NCBI GenBank assembly: GCA_029891345.1
Contig: CM056993.1
Coordinates: 229,243,265 to 229,307,264 of the forward strand
Origin: Dryococelus australis
Lineage: Eukaryota > Arthropoda > Insecta > Phasmatodea > Phasmatidae
DNA: 64,000 nt
Direction: 5' to 3'
Program-made: the position numbers and the translations under genes
Notes under the pieces: model-generated
Databases searched by the model: none
The model's input: the letters and a program-made list of their open reading frames with translations, nothing else
Told to the model about the DNA's origin: nothing
Shown: positions 10,319 through 23,017 of the stretch, piece after piece
Layout of the letters: every line of letters begins with the position of its first letter
How positions within the stretch are numbered: the stretch's first letter is position 1

Positions 10319-12437
10319 TTATGCGTGATGCTTATTTGACATGTATAACCATGACTTCACCTCATATGTATGTATCATCACATTATCCCAGGCGGGGTTT
10401 GAACCCCGAAACAACTTGCTACGAGAACCTATAAGTATGTCCCTAGTTGCAGGGGCACCCACGGACACACCAGCCAAGATCTATCGCCCTTATTTCAAAC
10501 ATCATACCAACCCTCTCACGTGTGAGAGATGCTAGTCAAGAAGCCCAGTTAAACACCTAAGCTTGCGCAGCACAGGAAACCCAGCATTACAGAGCCGTCT
10601 AGTTCCACAGTGGGGCGAGGGATCGCGCTAGAGAGCGAAGCTCCACCCAGGAGCAGGAGCTTGCAGTCCGCACCCCCACATCTCATGATGAGCCTGCGGG
10701 GAGATTTAATATGTCCCTGCGCTGCTCGGAAATGCCAGTTGTTTTTCAGTTCTTCTTGAGTTTTAACTCCGGCAGTTCGCTCCGCCACCTTGTTTGCTGG
10801 GCCACTCTGCTGATGCCAACATCTTTGCAACCTACCAGAAGATCTTCTAGATTTGGACTATCAACCCCTGAAGAAGTCTTCAACCTCCTTGAACAGTCAC
10901 TACCCTTTTGGTAAATGACTACCACACTACTTTTCTGGTACTGTTAACACCCCACTAACCTTCTGGTTGTGGCCCCGAAGTCCCTTCTGAACAACGACAT
11001 TGAGATAGATAGGGACAATTGTTATTATAGCTACGTAGCCATCTGCTCTTGTTCAGGTCAGACCCAGGCCCTCTTCACCTACTTACGTAGTTTACTTCCG
11101 TTCAGTTCTTAGTTAGTTACAAGGTAGTATGGGCCACCGTGATTATTTCTGACAGAAAAAATACATTTTCTCTCAAACCTCTGAGTATTAATTTTGGGGT
11201 AGTGACTGATTTTAACCTCTGTAGATGTCAGCCCATTAGATTAAAGTAGGAGACAGCGTCTTTGACAAACCAATTACCAAACCTAAATTAGGACCGCTGA
11301 CTCCCTTAACCGGGCGCACGTATGTTGTAAACACACCCATTTGATGGCCACCCATACTGCGCACCTGGTAGAGCCACAAACACTAGCAAAACAATCCACA
11401 AGGTGGCTAGTCAGCCAGTCCAACCTTCACTTCATGCACCATGCTGAACTGTCACCGGAGGGAGTGCTAGAATGGTTCTCGAGATCTACCCACCTTCGGA
11501 CGGACCCACACCCAACGTTGTTGTTGGACGCTAAGAGTAAACCCACCGCTCTAATCACTGCGATGAACTGTCGCCAGAGGGAGGCTAGACTGGTTCTGGA
11601 GGTTTGCCTACCTTTGGACTCTCACCCAACATCAGTATCAGATGCTCAGCACAAAATCCACCGCTCTAACCACTCCACTGAACTGTTGCTGGTTGAAGTA
11701 AATAGGTACAACTTTAGGTTAGCTCGGCCTAGGCTTTGGTCATACACCTGGCTAAGGACCATCATCGACTGCATCCTTCTGACAAGGCAGACTGTCATAC
11801 TAAGCCATATATCCCATACACCCATAGGAAAGGTACGAAAAGGCAAGATAGGAAGGCAGCTGCTACTTCCAAAGCCAACAGGAGCTGTAACCCAGCCCTA
11901 ACTGCGCTTTGCAGCATAACCCCCTTGGTATGAGCTCAAGCTTCTTGCCAGATGGAGAGGCCTCACCTATGAGCTCCCTCACACTCCTTATTTCACCCCC
12001 TGACCAAGACCACCGGCCAACCACATCTGATTGTCACTGACTACCGCCAGGAACAACATGTTCCACAAGGGATAGAGAAGCCCTGGTTCCAGTGCCGCTA
12101 GACCAGCAGCCTTCCACGGGCTCACCTCAGCACCGCTCACTGCAGCACCACAGATGCATACATCGGGGAACCAGCTTCGACAACTCCAGCAGCAGCAGCC
12201 AGGTCAACAGCCACCATGGGCCACCTCGAGTACAGTTAAAACCATGGCTGTGTGTCACCTAGTATGCCGGACATCTATGCCCACGTGACTTCGTGCCGTG
12301 CCATCAAGCCAAGTGCCATATCATGTATACCTGGCAGGGCCCGGTCAGCAATCAAAGGTCAGTCAGCGTGTCTCTGACAGACATCAAAATCTTGCCCGAC
12401 AGTGATGTCGCTGTCAGCCACCCGACATCATGCGTCA
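10319..12437 (+). mobile_element. Family X copy A, full length (about 2.1 kb)
   Basis: Shares its whole layout with copies B and C. The start (TTATGCGTGATGC) and end (GACATCATGCGTCA) are degenerate inverted copies. The flanking tetramers AATT (10315-10318) and ACTT (12438-12441) may be a mutated target duplication. The inner promoter-like part contains recurring ctaccctt-ctggta motifs (10890-10970). A polyadenylation-like stretch at about 11155-11175 is followed by a leader, two tandem antisense tRNA-like units of about 107 bp (11450-11680) and a broken reading frame. That frame carries conserved box 1 at 12021 and box 2 at 12287. 11341-11901 is open for 186 codons but overlaps the tRNA-like units and is probably not the real frame. 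Confidence 0.75.
11450..11680 (-). repeat. Two tandem antisense tRNA-like units in X copy A
   Basis: The minus strand reads gcagtgattagagcggtggg and gtggagtggttagagcggtg, close to a tRNA A box, each followed about 40 nt later by a degenerate B box (gggtgtgggtcc in the first). The two units (about 11450-11560 and 11561-11680) are direct repeats of each other. No cloverleaf could be drawn, so these are tRNA-derived, SINE-like relics and not tRNA genes. Confidence 0.55.
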
Positions 12438-12954
12438 ACTTTAATTTTGTTGATATGCATCCAAATAATTTTGTTGGTAGAAAATAATAAACTATTATTT
12501 ATTTTCAGATTACAATTATTAGAGTAAATGTTAAGTAATTTATTTTCTATAATGACTTTTAGTATACCAGAGCACATACTTTGACTGAAAAACAAGTAGT
12601 GTTTAAACATTTTCAAAATCAAAATGAACATTAGACATTAACATATAGTGTCCAAAATTGTTGCTATTAGTACTTGTATGTGCTTACACACATGTGCCTA
12701 CACATACATGTACACATAAATTATTTTACTGCATGTGAACTGAACATTTTCCTGTTTTATAAACATGGTTGAAACATGTGGTCACTTTGAAAGATCATGG
12801 TTTTATTAAGAAAACCCAATTGGCATAGCTTTTGTGGATAGTCTTTTCATTGGAAACTAAAAATTGGAAGGGATTAATGAAAGGAGGGGAGGGGTGATAG
12901 AGATATAGTGAGACATATATAGGGCCATAGAGAGGGATAGAGATATAACAAAGG
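12438..12954. other. AT-rich spacer, nothing recognised
   Basis: No frame, repeat partner or terminal signal could be identified between X copy A and repeat E1. A gataga/gggata-rich purine stretch lies at about 12880-12960. Confidence 0.4.
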
Positions 12955-14790
12955 ATAGAGATACAGTTAACTACCTATCTATTGTTTATCAGGGGACTGT
13001 CAAAAAATTTCATATGTGTGGGATTTCAGCAGATGATGGTTCTGAAACGTATATCAATAAAATACAACTTCTGACTATTAGATTAGACTTAATTTTGAGT
13101 ATAATAAGAAATGTACATAAGTAAAAATAGGAATTTGAGAGAGAGTATCAATGTATTAGTGCTACTGTACGAAATGCTTTAAAAAAAAATTTCACCTAAA
13201 CTCATTTGAATATAGAACATAACATCTCAAAATACAGTGTGTAACTGATTGTAATCTGACACTAAATGTAAGCAGACCAAAAACTTTAAAACCTTCTGAA
13301 AATAAAAATAATAAGACACTGAATGCAAGTCAAATTTTGAATGTCCCGTGCCCACTCAATCAGCTGAGAGCACGCAGAGAAGTTATTAATCTGACAGTGT
13401 GTTCATGGCGGAAGGCGAAGAAGGGGAAGAGGCAGACAGATTACCCCTCCACACCGCTACATGTTGCTGACACCTTGCACGTGAGGAAAATGTCTGTCTT
13501 TTAAAGTAATTAATTATGCAATTTCACTGGAAAAAAAACTGTTAATATTGGGAGAGAAATGAATAAATAGGGCAATTAAAACTTATTTCTTCATAGACTT
13601 TAATAATAATCATCCAAAACAATGTCTTCTTGATTTTCCCCTACACTTACGACTGTCACCAGATACGCTGCACTCGGGCCCGGTGTTTACCAAATTTTAG
13701 ATGACAAAATGTGTTGAATATGCCCTTACAGGATATCCGTTTATTTAAAAGATGCATGTCTATTCAAATTAATTAATATAAACTGACGATTTTCCTGCAG
13801 GGAGTTACTGAAAATTAACTTTACGCTTGGTAATACAAGTCGCTCGATGTTCAAACAATTTATGACAAGAGTAGCTCAAGTATATACTCCTGGACATATA
13901 ATGTTATTCGTGAAGATACTGTCCATTGAGTTAAATTAATATTACATTTGAAAAAAATGTTGATTTTATGCCAGATACAATGAAACCCCAACCTTACTGG
14001 AAAAAACTACCTTTAATCACAAAAGAAAACATCTTTGCAAATAATAATTCCTCCTTAAAATGTATTGCATATCATTTTCAGGTGAAACCATTTCCTTTGA
14101 AATTCAAGTGACTATTTTGAGTGACGGATAATCTTGACATAATTTCTACGTTCGCCAGGCGCAGTTTATTTACTCAGAAGCTGGCATGTGAAGGCAAGCT
14201 CACGAGGCCAAAAGAGACGACGTACTTTTTCTTATGCCAGATAACAGCTTCTCCTCTCAAAAGCATGTAAGGGGAGGAAGGAAGGTGCATGGCTGACAGA
14301 GACAGAAAGAGGGAAGAGAGAGAGAGAGAGAGGATGCTAGGTCGCCACGCTAGTTACTAGGTAACCACTTTCCCTTACAACACATGTGTAAGGGGAGGTA
14401 GCAAGCCAGATTTGCACGTCGCCGCACTCCACAGACCAGACACATTGGTCATTAGGATGGGAAGACAGATAACGTGCCGCAGAGGCATGATAAACTGTGG
14501 TGTGCATAACGTATTTCACATCCAGTTACTAGATGTTTGCATAAACAACCTGCTTAAAAACTATTGTTGCTAGAAATCTTAGCTGATGGGACCGAAAATA
14601 TAATTTGATTGATGCAGCATCCAATAAACGTTACAAGCAGTTAGCTTTAACATTATTTGTATAGGAGTTTTGCTGGAACCCCTGAAAATTAACTGTGGAT
14701 ACGGTTTATCAGTACTTGCATTTTTGATACAACAAAAGTTGACAGTAGATACATACAAATAAACCCTAATGGCTTTTCAATTTTATCGCA
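12955..14790 (+). repeat. Long repeat E, copy 1
   Basis: About 1.8 kb without coding capacity. It is matched on the opposite strand by 33560-29140, with the second copy interrupted by X copy B and a hAT relic. Shared landmarks include aggggactgtcaaaaa near 12990, the gcacgcagagaagttatt block near 13370, catgtaaggggag near 14267, ctaggtaacc near 14359, catccagttacta near 14520 and aaaattaactgtgga near 14685. A GA microsatellite lies at about 14314-14332. It may be the non-coding body of a DNA element or LINE; no terminal repeat was proven. In both copies an X element follows its right end in the same orientation. Confidence 0.75.
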
Positions 14791-16020
14791 GCCCTTAGGC
14801 CTTACCGCTTCAACCGCATAATTGGTGGGGGAGAGAGATCACGTCTTTCTCATCGCAGGTGACCCAGCTTATCACCTGAGTTGACCAGATCAAAAGCCCC
14901 AACCTGATTCTCAAGTACAGCAAGAAACACCCTTCCACAAGGTTCTGAGACCCTCGCCCTCAGATACCAAGCATGTGGTCTGGGCAGGGTTCTATCCATA
15001 TCCCTAGTGCCTCTCCAGGGCACAACTAGAGCAGGTTGCCACCAACCACCCAGCCTTTCTTTGAGATGGGAAATCTCTCCAGACCTTCTACAACATATGG
15101 AGTTAATTACTGCCAGCAAAAGTCCTACCTCTAGTGATCAGTACACCAGAGAGAACCTCTGGTTGGGCCAATCCAATCAACCCATACTCCCACTTATTTT
15201 CCATTGCACTAGTGGATTTTCAGTTACAGACCACTCCACCAGTGACAGGCATCAGGCGAACAGAAGCAGCCCCTTCCACCTTTTAGTGTACCAATCGGCA
15301 AAGCCAACTATGGGCACACTCCAGTAGAGCACACGTCAATACTAATTCTTTATCATATCCAAGAGTTCTCTCTCCTAGGAGTAACACCTATCTGTCGCAA
15401 AGTATAGACTTCAGAAGAGGCAAGCAAGGGACCGGGCTGATTTACTACAAACCTAGAGTAGGAAGTCAAATCCCCTTCAGGGGCCTGACTGTCACCACAT
15501 ACACCTCATCTTTCGAAGGCCACCCATTCTTTATACCCCGGTTTATAGAACGGTAGAGCCTCTACCACTAGGTAGACACCCCACCAAGGCGGGACAGCCA
15601 CCTCAAGTTGTATTGCTGACTGGAGCGCCTAGCTAAGGTGCTGGCAGGGGTATTTGCTTGGGACTGGAGGGTCTACCTTTGTGGACCACACCCAGCAAAG
15701 CCTCACCAAGCACAAGCCTTATGCCCATTACAGGCCGGTTGCTCGCCCAACATCCCACCCTGAACCACTCTCTAGAAGACAGGGGTGTTATGTGAAAACG
15801 TGGAGCGGCATACTTCCTCGGTTTTGCCATAGGTATGCGGTCCCCGAGAAAAGCAGAAAGCAGCCATTGCTCTGAAATGGAAGATTTTCATACTCATCAA
15901 ATTCACTGTCTGGACCCATGGGTATTACAGTTCTTCCATCATATCACCACCACTTCCACACCATTGCCATCATGACAGTCACCTAAAGAGCAGCCAGTCG
16001 GAAGAGCTGCAATCGGCCAC
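14791..16020 (+). mobile_element. Family X copy F (subfamily shared with the right-end copy)
   Basis: The stretch 15470-15660 matches the reverse complement of about 63280-63470 closely (ccccttcagggg, catctttcga-ggccacccat, ggagcgc-tagctaaggtgct). It includes an antisense tRNA-like segment at about 15515-15590 (minus strand cctagtggtagaggc, with ccttcgaaag as a B-box-like core). Upstream, 15340-15460 matches the R/U5-like part of the same copy. No intact frame is present. The start is set by the end of repeat E1; the right edge is uncertain because the sequence runs into an oppositely oriented X piece. Confidence 0.55.
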
Positions 16021-16379
16021 TGACCATTACCATACTTTAGAAATTCTTACCATGAAATTCAAGATGAAATTCCAGAACTGGGCCCCATCGGCCTGAATGC
16101 CAAGTGGTCCAACACCCTGCCAAGTGGTGGGGCCTAGATACCAACTATCAGCCCAAGGTATCATGGCAGATCTCAATCTGCTTTACCCAGGAGTGCCTTG
16201 CATCATCATGAGTGGACAGAGGCTATAAGAAATTGCATCATCCACCCTTCCTAGGGTCAAATGCGATAACTTGGCTTGGCTACTATAGCATGGTACTGCC
16301 ACACCACCTGAAGCGCCAAGAGACCTTCTTCCTGAGGGAGTTACAGACCCATTTCCACTGACTGTAGAAGCAGAGGGAA

Positions 16380-17060
16380 ATTTGTGTATGTGGGTGTATG
16401 TGTAGGGAGTGAGCTGGGAGGTGAGGCCTTCCAGTTTGTGGGCAGCGTGAGCTCATTCCCAAGGGGATATGCTGCAAAGTGCAGTTGGAGCTGGGTCACA
16501 ACTCAGGTTAGCTTTGGAGGCATCAACTGCCCTTCTGATCTTCTGCTGAGCACCATTCTTTTGAGTGTATGGCATAAGGAAGGTACAACTACAGGCCTAG
16601 CAAGAGTGAAGCAAGCGACGATGGTCCTTACTTTTGTGTACAGCCAAGGTCGAAGCCGAACAGGCAAGATGTATATCTGTGCTCCTTAGTCTAGCCCAGT
16701 TCAGAGTGGTGGATACAGAGCAGTGTTCCCTCAGGCTGCACCTCAACGACACTTGGGTGTGGGTCCAAAGGGGTCATGACCTTCAGGACCAGTCTCCGGA
16801 TTATAGGTTGGCCTGACTAACTAGCCGCCTTATGGATGTCTTCCGAGTGGTGGGAGCTCTAGCTTACAGTACACCAGATGCACAGTATGGGTGGCCATAT
16901 AATGGGTGTATTTTGACGTGCGTGCATCCTAGTGAAGGGAGCCTGCAGTCCTAAACTATGATTCATACTTGGTTGAGTGCAGTCTCCTGCTTCACTCTGG
17001 CTTAGTGGTGTCTATATAGGACTAACACAGTTGCACCAATAAAGGAGCACTCAGAAGTAA
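16380..17060 (-). mobile_element. Family X fragment N, minus strand
   Basis: The reverse complement matches the leader and following part of copies A-C: the agagtgaagcaggagac leader block near 16990, ggccacccatactg near 16895, the tRNA-like unit near 16730-16800, then a block shared with copy A (ctttgcagcatat, tgagctca, ggaaggcctcac) to about 16390. The promoter part and the ends are missing. It lies head to head with copy F. Confidence 0.6.
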
Positions 17061-18889
17061 TTGAGATTACACACACACACATATATAAATATATATATTG
17101 ATGCCAGCTAACAGCCAGCGGCGCTATAGCACATGACAGCGCTCACGTGTCACATGTACCGCACGTGCACAAGGAGGCCGACAATTTCGAACTTTCCTAT
17201 AAATGTTAATTTCAGGGTAACATGTACTAATTAATTGTTTGGTTATGATTATTCAAAATGCCTGTGGCGCCGAGATTAAGAACACTTAATATTCTGGCAT
17301 GAACGCCATCACAAACAGACATTTAAATAATATTGAAATTAATACCAAAATTATAGAAATGTAAAACAATATCTAATTTAATTTGTGCCATTTTATTTCT
17401 ACTATAAAATATTTCACTCGGTGTGCATAGCACTTCCACTTATGTGAACCCTGTAGGCAGCCATGATAGGTCCGTATGATGCTTGTATCTGGACAGTCTG
17501 TCGAGGAGAGCTGGCAAGGTAAGACACTGTCACGTGTGCACTACAACTTTAGTTCACTGATGTAGATTTCCATAGTCCATGTAGTTTACCGGTTAATCTA
17601 AGCTTGCGTACGTTTTTGCCAGACATTTTCCCCAGCATTATGCTCCCGCTTTACTAATTTCTTACACCCTTGTAGTATATTTAACTTAATCGAGGAGAAG
17701 GAGGAGAACAATGTCAGAGAGGTCACATGACCTGCGCATTTGAATCGGACACCATCTGCCTATGGATATGGCATTTCATTGTAACTTTTGCATAATTGCT
17801 ACACGCAATTTTAAGAGCTTTATTTTTCTGTATGTATTTAAGGATAATTTACACGTTTGAATATTTTACGGGAACATCATGTATAACCACGTGGCCAACT
17901 GAAGCCAAATCATTGTATACACCATCATTACGTTTTTAAAGTTTATTTATATAATATTGCATGTGCAATCATTTATTTCAGGGTTTTATGTATTTTTCAA
18001 TCAGGGTTTAATGAATTTTTCACATAAATTGTTCCTTTTTGTATTTGACAACGCGGTCACAGTAATGTTTGATTTTACCGCCATCAGGCGTGTTACAAGC
18101 CTGTAACAACGCTAATCATAAAGAGAACCATTTGCCAAACACTAATTATATTTTATCTGAATTTAGTTTGCTGTTTCCACGCAGAAATATTGCATTTTCA
18201 CCTGCACCACGTGGTCCGCTACGAACTTCATCCAGCAGAACCTGCGCCACCTAAGCATGTTTTCACATGTGTGTTTAGTGCGAATATTCATCTCATGTCA
18301 CATATTTTTTCATCTATCATTCAAGGGTCTATGTAATTGTGTAATTAGTGTACAGTGCAATTACTCCTGTCCTAGCCAACTCTGGGTATAGGCCATCACC
18401 ATACTAACCACGTGCTGGAGGGCGAGCCCCGACGAGTTTGCGTTAGTGATGCCGAGTAATCACTCGTGTTAATGTGTATTAAAGGTATTCATTTGTAATT
18501 TACCGTGTCCTGTCTTCAGGGAAAAAATCCATCAGTCCACCCTAGCGGCTGTCAACCCTCTTCCTTTGTGAAGGCTGTGCTTTCACGCACCTCGGTGAGA
18601 CCATCCATTTAGGCGTGTGCTATATTAATTATGGGTTGGGGGAGCACCCAAGCGGAATTGGCTAGTCATTACCGAGATAACCATTTCATTGGCATGTTGA
18701 TGTGTATAAACAATATCAATAAAACAAGTCTACAGTGAACTCAGTTTTTTATTCAGTAGTGACTGTGTCCTAGCCACATATGTTTATCAAGTGTTTATTT
18801 CAGTGTATATATATATATTAATAAATATATTTATATAAATATATATATATAAAATATATTCTAGGACGAATATACACAGTGGCCCATAC
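17061..18889. other. Non-coding region, no repeat partner recognised
   Basis: Mostly AT-rich with short CA and TA runs (17070-17100 and about 18805-18860). No splice-flanked coding stretch, terminal repeat or match elsewhere in the window was seen. 18420-18660 is GC-richer and could be part of another LTR, without proof. Confidence 0.35.
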
Positions 18890-20664
18890 TACCTCTTAAA
18901 CTATCCCTGCGTTGAACTGAAGTTGGACTACGTGAATTTAGGTGAAGGTGAATAGGTCATAACCGAACAAGGCAATCCGGCTAGGTAGTTATGAAAATAA
19001 CTGGCCATAACTAATTCTAACCGTTGTCCAGAAGGGACTCTTGAGGAACAATACCAGAAGAGTAATGGATGTGAGACAACTGTTACCAGCAGGAAAGGTG
19101 AGAGTGAGGTGACCATAAGGGACCGTTGAACCACTACCAGAGGTGGTAGTGTTGGCGCAATTCCTGTTAACAGCAGGTAAAGCAAGAGAGTTGATAGCAT
19201 CTTCGGTAGCTGATAGTGAAGAACCTCTGGAAGGTCTGGAAGCTGTTGTTGAAGTCATTGAAGAGCTTCTGGTAGGTGGTGAGTACCTGGTTAACAGCAG
19301 AAAACTCTAGCACCAAGAATAGTACAGTGAACTGCAAGCGTAGGCTCCTTCCGACCCAGTTGAGAGCAGTGGATGGAGCTAAACATACTAGTGTTCTCTG
19401 GCAGCACACCGACTTATATTCTCCCTGTCCGCAGGCACTTTTTGACACAGAGGTGCTGTGGGAGGCGGCGTACCACACCCCCTGAGCAAATTTGTCTGCT
19501 GGAGCTGCCTCCTAGCTGCGTCTGCTGTGGTGTTGGCACTATCCATTGGCACGCCATAGAACTATATGAGCTTCGACAGTGGGCTCGATCGCTGTGCCAA
19601 TAGTACGATCTTACTTTGGGGAGGTTGGACATGATGTCTAACTTTGCATGAACAGTACAAACTGGATGAAGTGTCTGTAATAAGGCTCCTCATTGCAAGG
19701 GGTGTATCCTGTAAGCACATGACCAGCCTACAGAACTGTTTTTACCCCACCTTGGTTGAAGCCAAGGCACACTCAAATGAGGCAAGTTGTGTGTGTGGTA
19801 CACTTCCAATATCGCTTGAGGTACTTGCATGTCCATGGGCACTCTTCTTAGGACCCTTGGCCTGCGGTCTGCCCCATTTTCTAGGAGGTTGGTTGGTTAG
19901 CAGAGGCCACCAAAACCTTTTTGGGTACCTCCATTGGGTGTCTGGATACTGGCCCATGGAGCGAGGGAGGCAGCTAGTACGTGTTGGTAGTTCCCTCTGC
20001 TGGGATTGAGTATCCATGTTTGTGTCCCGAGCGGCTTCTCTTTTAACTTCTTCACGTTCGTCTGTTAGGTTTGGGATGCTTACTCTTTCTTCGCACACAG
20101 TCTCTGACTCGTGCGGGATTTCTTTAGCCTGATCTGCTTCAGTGACATCCATCACATTATTACATAGCAGGAGCTGAATTTCTGAGGTTGAGGTAATAGC
20201 AGGCTGAATGTTTGTAATGGTTTCTACCTCGTGAAGTTTCTGAGAGGTTCCAGAATCTCTGAGCATCCGTCTCGATCAGGTGCGCTCCCAGATTCCTGCT
20301 GGTGGTGCTGTTGCCCTGGCCGTCAACGGGAGGGTGGAGGATACATCAGCTCCATTCCCGGTGCTGCAGGTAGTTGCATTTATGCTCAGGTCACTGGACA
20401 TGATGGATGGGAGTAGAGGAATGTCGGGCATCTCTACTTGCGCATCCATGGGTGGCAATGTCGGCTCCTCCACCATTAAGTCCCGCGTTCAAAGCCTAGC
20501 AGAGGATCAGTGACTCCGGTGAACCACCCCGAGCAACCCTGGAGGCCAGGTCAGGTCAGCCTTTTATAGTGATCTACAGTGACCTTAGGCACTCCGAGAG
20601 GTGCGTGGGAGCTTGGCCCCGCCTATTAGAGGTGAAGCTTGTGATGTCACACGCATGGATAATG
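18890..20664 (-). mobile_element. Family X copies H and H2, minus strand, joined
   Basis: 18890-19480 reversed matches the promoter-to-poly(A) part of copies A-C: gggagaatataagtcgg (about 19425), ctaccagaagctcttca (about 19270), ggtagtatgggccact (about 18940). Upstream, 19742-20664 looks like a second unit. It begins near 20664 with an X-like end (catgcgtgtgacatca), has a TATA box (cactataaaagg, about 20565) and a tRNA-like segment on the plus strand near 20440-20510 (cgttcaaagcc as B box). The frame at 20266-19742 (174 codons, charged, Pro/Ser/Glu-rich) lies in this second unit. I do not recognise its product; it may be only the decayed X frame. Confidence 0.55.
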
Positions 20665-21632
20665 GGTGCTTATCTTGCCTGTTGCTTGGCGTCTGATGAA
20701 TGTGAAAATCTCTTAACTTGGAGTGCTTGAGTAGGCCGTGACCCTTCTGTGATTGACCCGCTTCCTTCTGTGACGCCAAATTCAAATGGTGCGCTGTTCA
20801 GTTAGCAGGTGAGGTGAAGTAGAATAAGACTGGTTTGGGGAGGGCATTAACGCGATGGTTTCATGTTAATTCTGGTGAACAGCACAAGCTAGGGGCATAC
20901 GGTTAAGGTGTGTTGAGATACTGTCAACATCTGGGAGTTCCCCTGTGTCCTGCATAAGATGGGGCAAAATCGTGCTTCTGGAGTGTGCTTCTTCTAAACG
21001 CGAAATACATAATGCGTCAAATCCTCCCCCCTCCCACTCCCCCTTTTCCAACTTTCTTCTGACTGAGATCCATCTGACTGAAGAAAGTTGAAAAATTGAT
21101 TGGGTTCATTCAGGGCAGTCAATGTAACTACACACAGCTTTGGTTCTGTCCTTGTTATCAAGGTGCTAGACCGGGCGCTCCACCTCCTGTGGAGGATCTA
21201 GTCCTGATGGGGCATTGGTGCTCGTCTGTTGTACAGGACTGGCCTGATTGCTTGTCAGCAGGGCACAAAGTCCCATTCGTCTAGTACTATCTTACATTTT
21301 GGAGGCACAGACTTGATAGGGATATGTACCTGGCAGTTAAAATTAATTTTCCAAGATGGTGCAAAACTGTGACTTTTTACCTTAACCTGTGGTCTTATAT
21401 GTAAACCAATAAATATTTTTCAGGATATTCCCAAATTCTTGCAGTTTAGAATCAATGGTGTCTAGATTCAAGTAAATACAGTAATTGTAACTCAGTGCAA
21501 ATGTTCTTTATATGAAAGAATGTTTCCCTAAGAATTCACTGAAATTCTTGGACAGTGCATGAAATACAGTGAAATTTTGCTTGGTTAGCACCACTGATCA
21601 GGTTGGCAGCATCATCTGTAACTACTATGTTT

Positions 21633-21635
<3 letters not shown>
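20665..21635. other. Spacer, nothing recognised
   Basis: Mixed composition with a C/T-rich stretch near 21020-21050 and only short frames. No match elsewhere in the window was found. Confidence 0.35.

Positions 21636-21686
<51 letters not shown>
21636..21686. repeat. (TA)n microsatellite
   Basis: About 25 uninterrupted TA units. Confidence 0.95.
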
Positions 21687-21687
<1 letters not shown>

Positions 21688-21746
21688 CAATGCTGCCAGC
21701 AGTATGATTTGCTGTCCAAATAGCATAACTTTGAGAAACACATGAT

Positions 21747-22510
21747 GTAGCATTGCAGCTAGATATATAAAATTGGTATATTCAGGAAGTATTTCAATTG
21801 TCTATATTTCAGTTAAGGATAGTAATTCATGTAATATGTGAAAGATCGTGGCAATGAAAACTTGTTTGTATTTCATATATTTTCGTGTTTCCAAATATAT
21901 TATTTTTCTTTCCTCATTTCATCAGTAGTAACAGATGTAAACAACAGATGTCATAGGACAATGGCGCATCCTTTCCTTTTCACTGGGTTAGTAAACTAAA
22001 AGCATCGCCACCGCAAGGTACAACATAGTGAAACGAGGAAAATAACAGAGGTCACCTTTGGCTGACGTGACCAACTGCTCGAAAACAATATGTTTTCAAT
22101 GAGGAAACTTTCTACCAATATATAAGGAAGAGCGACCTTTCTTGGGTATCACAACAGTCGACGAGCGCATTACATCACAACAGTTATTCGCAGCATAATC
22201 ATTTGTCAGCTGTCAGTCGAACAGCCTGCAGAGTGTGATCACGTGACTCGCACCGACCAAACCCCCCCGACTTTAACCTTCCTTTGCATTTCGGACATTT
22301 CAAATATCTATTAAATTTATTTTCCATCGGTGCAAGGAGTCAGTAGAGCGCCGTGAGAGAAAAGTAACAATTCTCTCACGTCTTCGTAACTCTCGAAGCA
22401 ATAAGTTTTGTTTTGTAAAGGCTGTAATTCCGTCTTTTCCTGTTGTTTGTCAGCTGCTAGAAACAATTATTTTACTGAGACAACAATAAAACTCCAGACA
22501 TTAATTTATT
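21747..22510 (+). repeat. Dispersed repeat Q1 (LTR-like)
   Basis: Matches 54842-55500 in the same orientation: tgtagcattgcag start, agtaattcatgtaatat, cttgtttgtattt, ggctgacgtgacc, then a cacaacagt stretch and an AATAAA-type signal near the end (about 22485). A tatataagg box at about 22115-22124 is followed by GC-richer sequence. Promoter, poly(A) signal and the TG start suggest an LTR. No partner LTR or target duplication was identified. Confidence 0.55.
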
Positions 22511-23017
22511 TTATTTTATTGGCAATCCTGGTATCAACCAACTTTCATTATTATGTAGTCAAAGTCTCCAACTCACGCTGAGCTAGTTCGTTGGTGTTTA
22601 CTGAGACGAGAGAACAGAACAGTGACCTGTTAGAACGAGTGTGCCACGACTTGCTGCATGATGAAGCTGGCCTAGCCAGCGTAACGTCACACGACTGCAC
22701 ATCCGCAACGAAAATGTGTTTGTCTGACTTTTGTTTGTTATTGTCTGTCCAAGAGTACTGTACTGTGAGTACATTTGCATTCTGTCTACTTTTCATAATG
22801 TAATCAGTAGTCTAACAGACTATTCCTGTCAAATCTCAATATGCAAACTAAGAGATGGAAAACCCTGTTATATAAATTGTCACCAATGTAAACTAGATTA
22901 CAGTAAACTCTCAACTTTACAACCTTCCAGAAATAAAAACCCTTTTTCAGGGAACCATAAAAAAATTTGGTTAACAATTTAGAAAATTTGAAGAAAATAA
23001 GCTGAAAAATCAGTTTA

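Noticed and set aside
11341-11901. 186-codon open frame as a real protein gene
   Set aside because: It runs through the two tandem tRNA-like units in a frame other than that of box 1 and box 2, and is not kept open in copies B and C.
12990-14684. Repeat E as a hAT element bounded by CAGGGG...CCCCTG
   Set aside because: Homology between the two E copies continues past both of these points, and the flanking 8-mers do not match.
20276-20513. Plus-strand frame over the H2 unit as a separate gene
   Set aside because: It is antisense to the X unit, lies over the tRNA-like segment, and has no recognisable motif.
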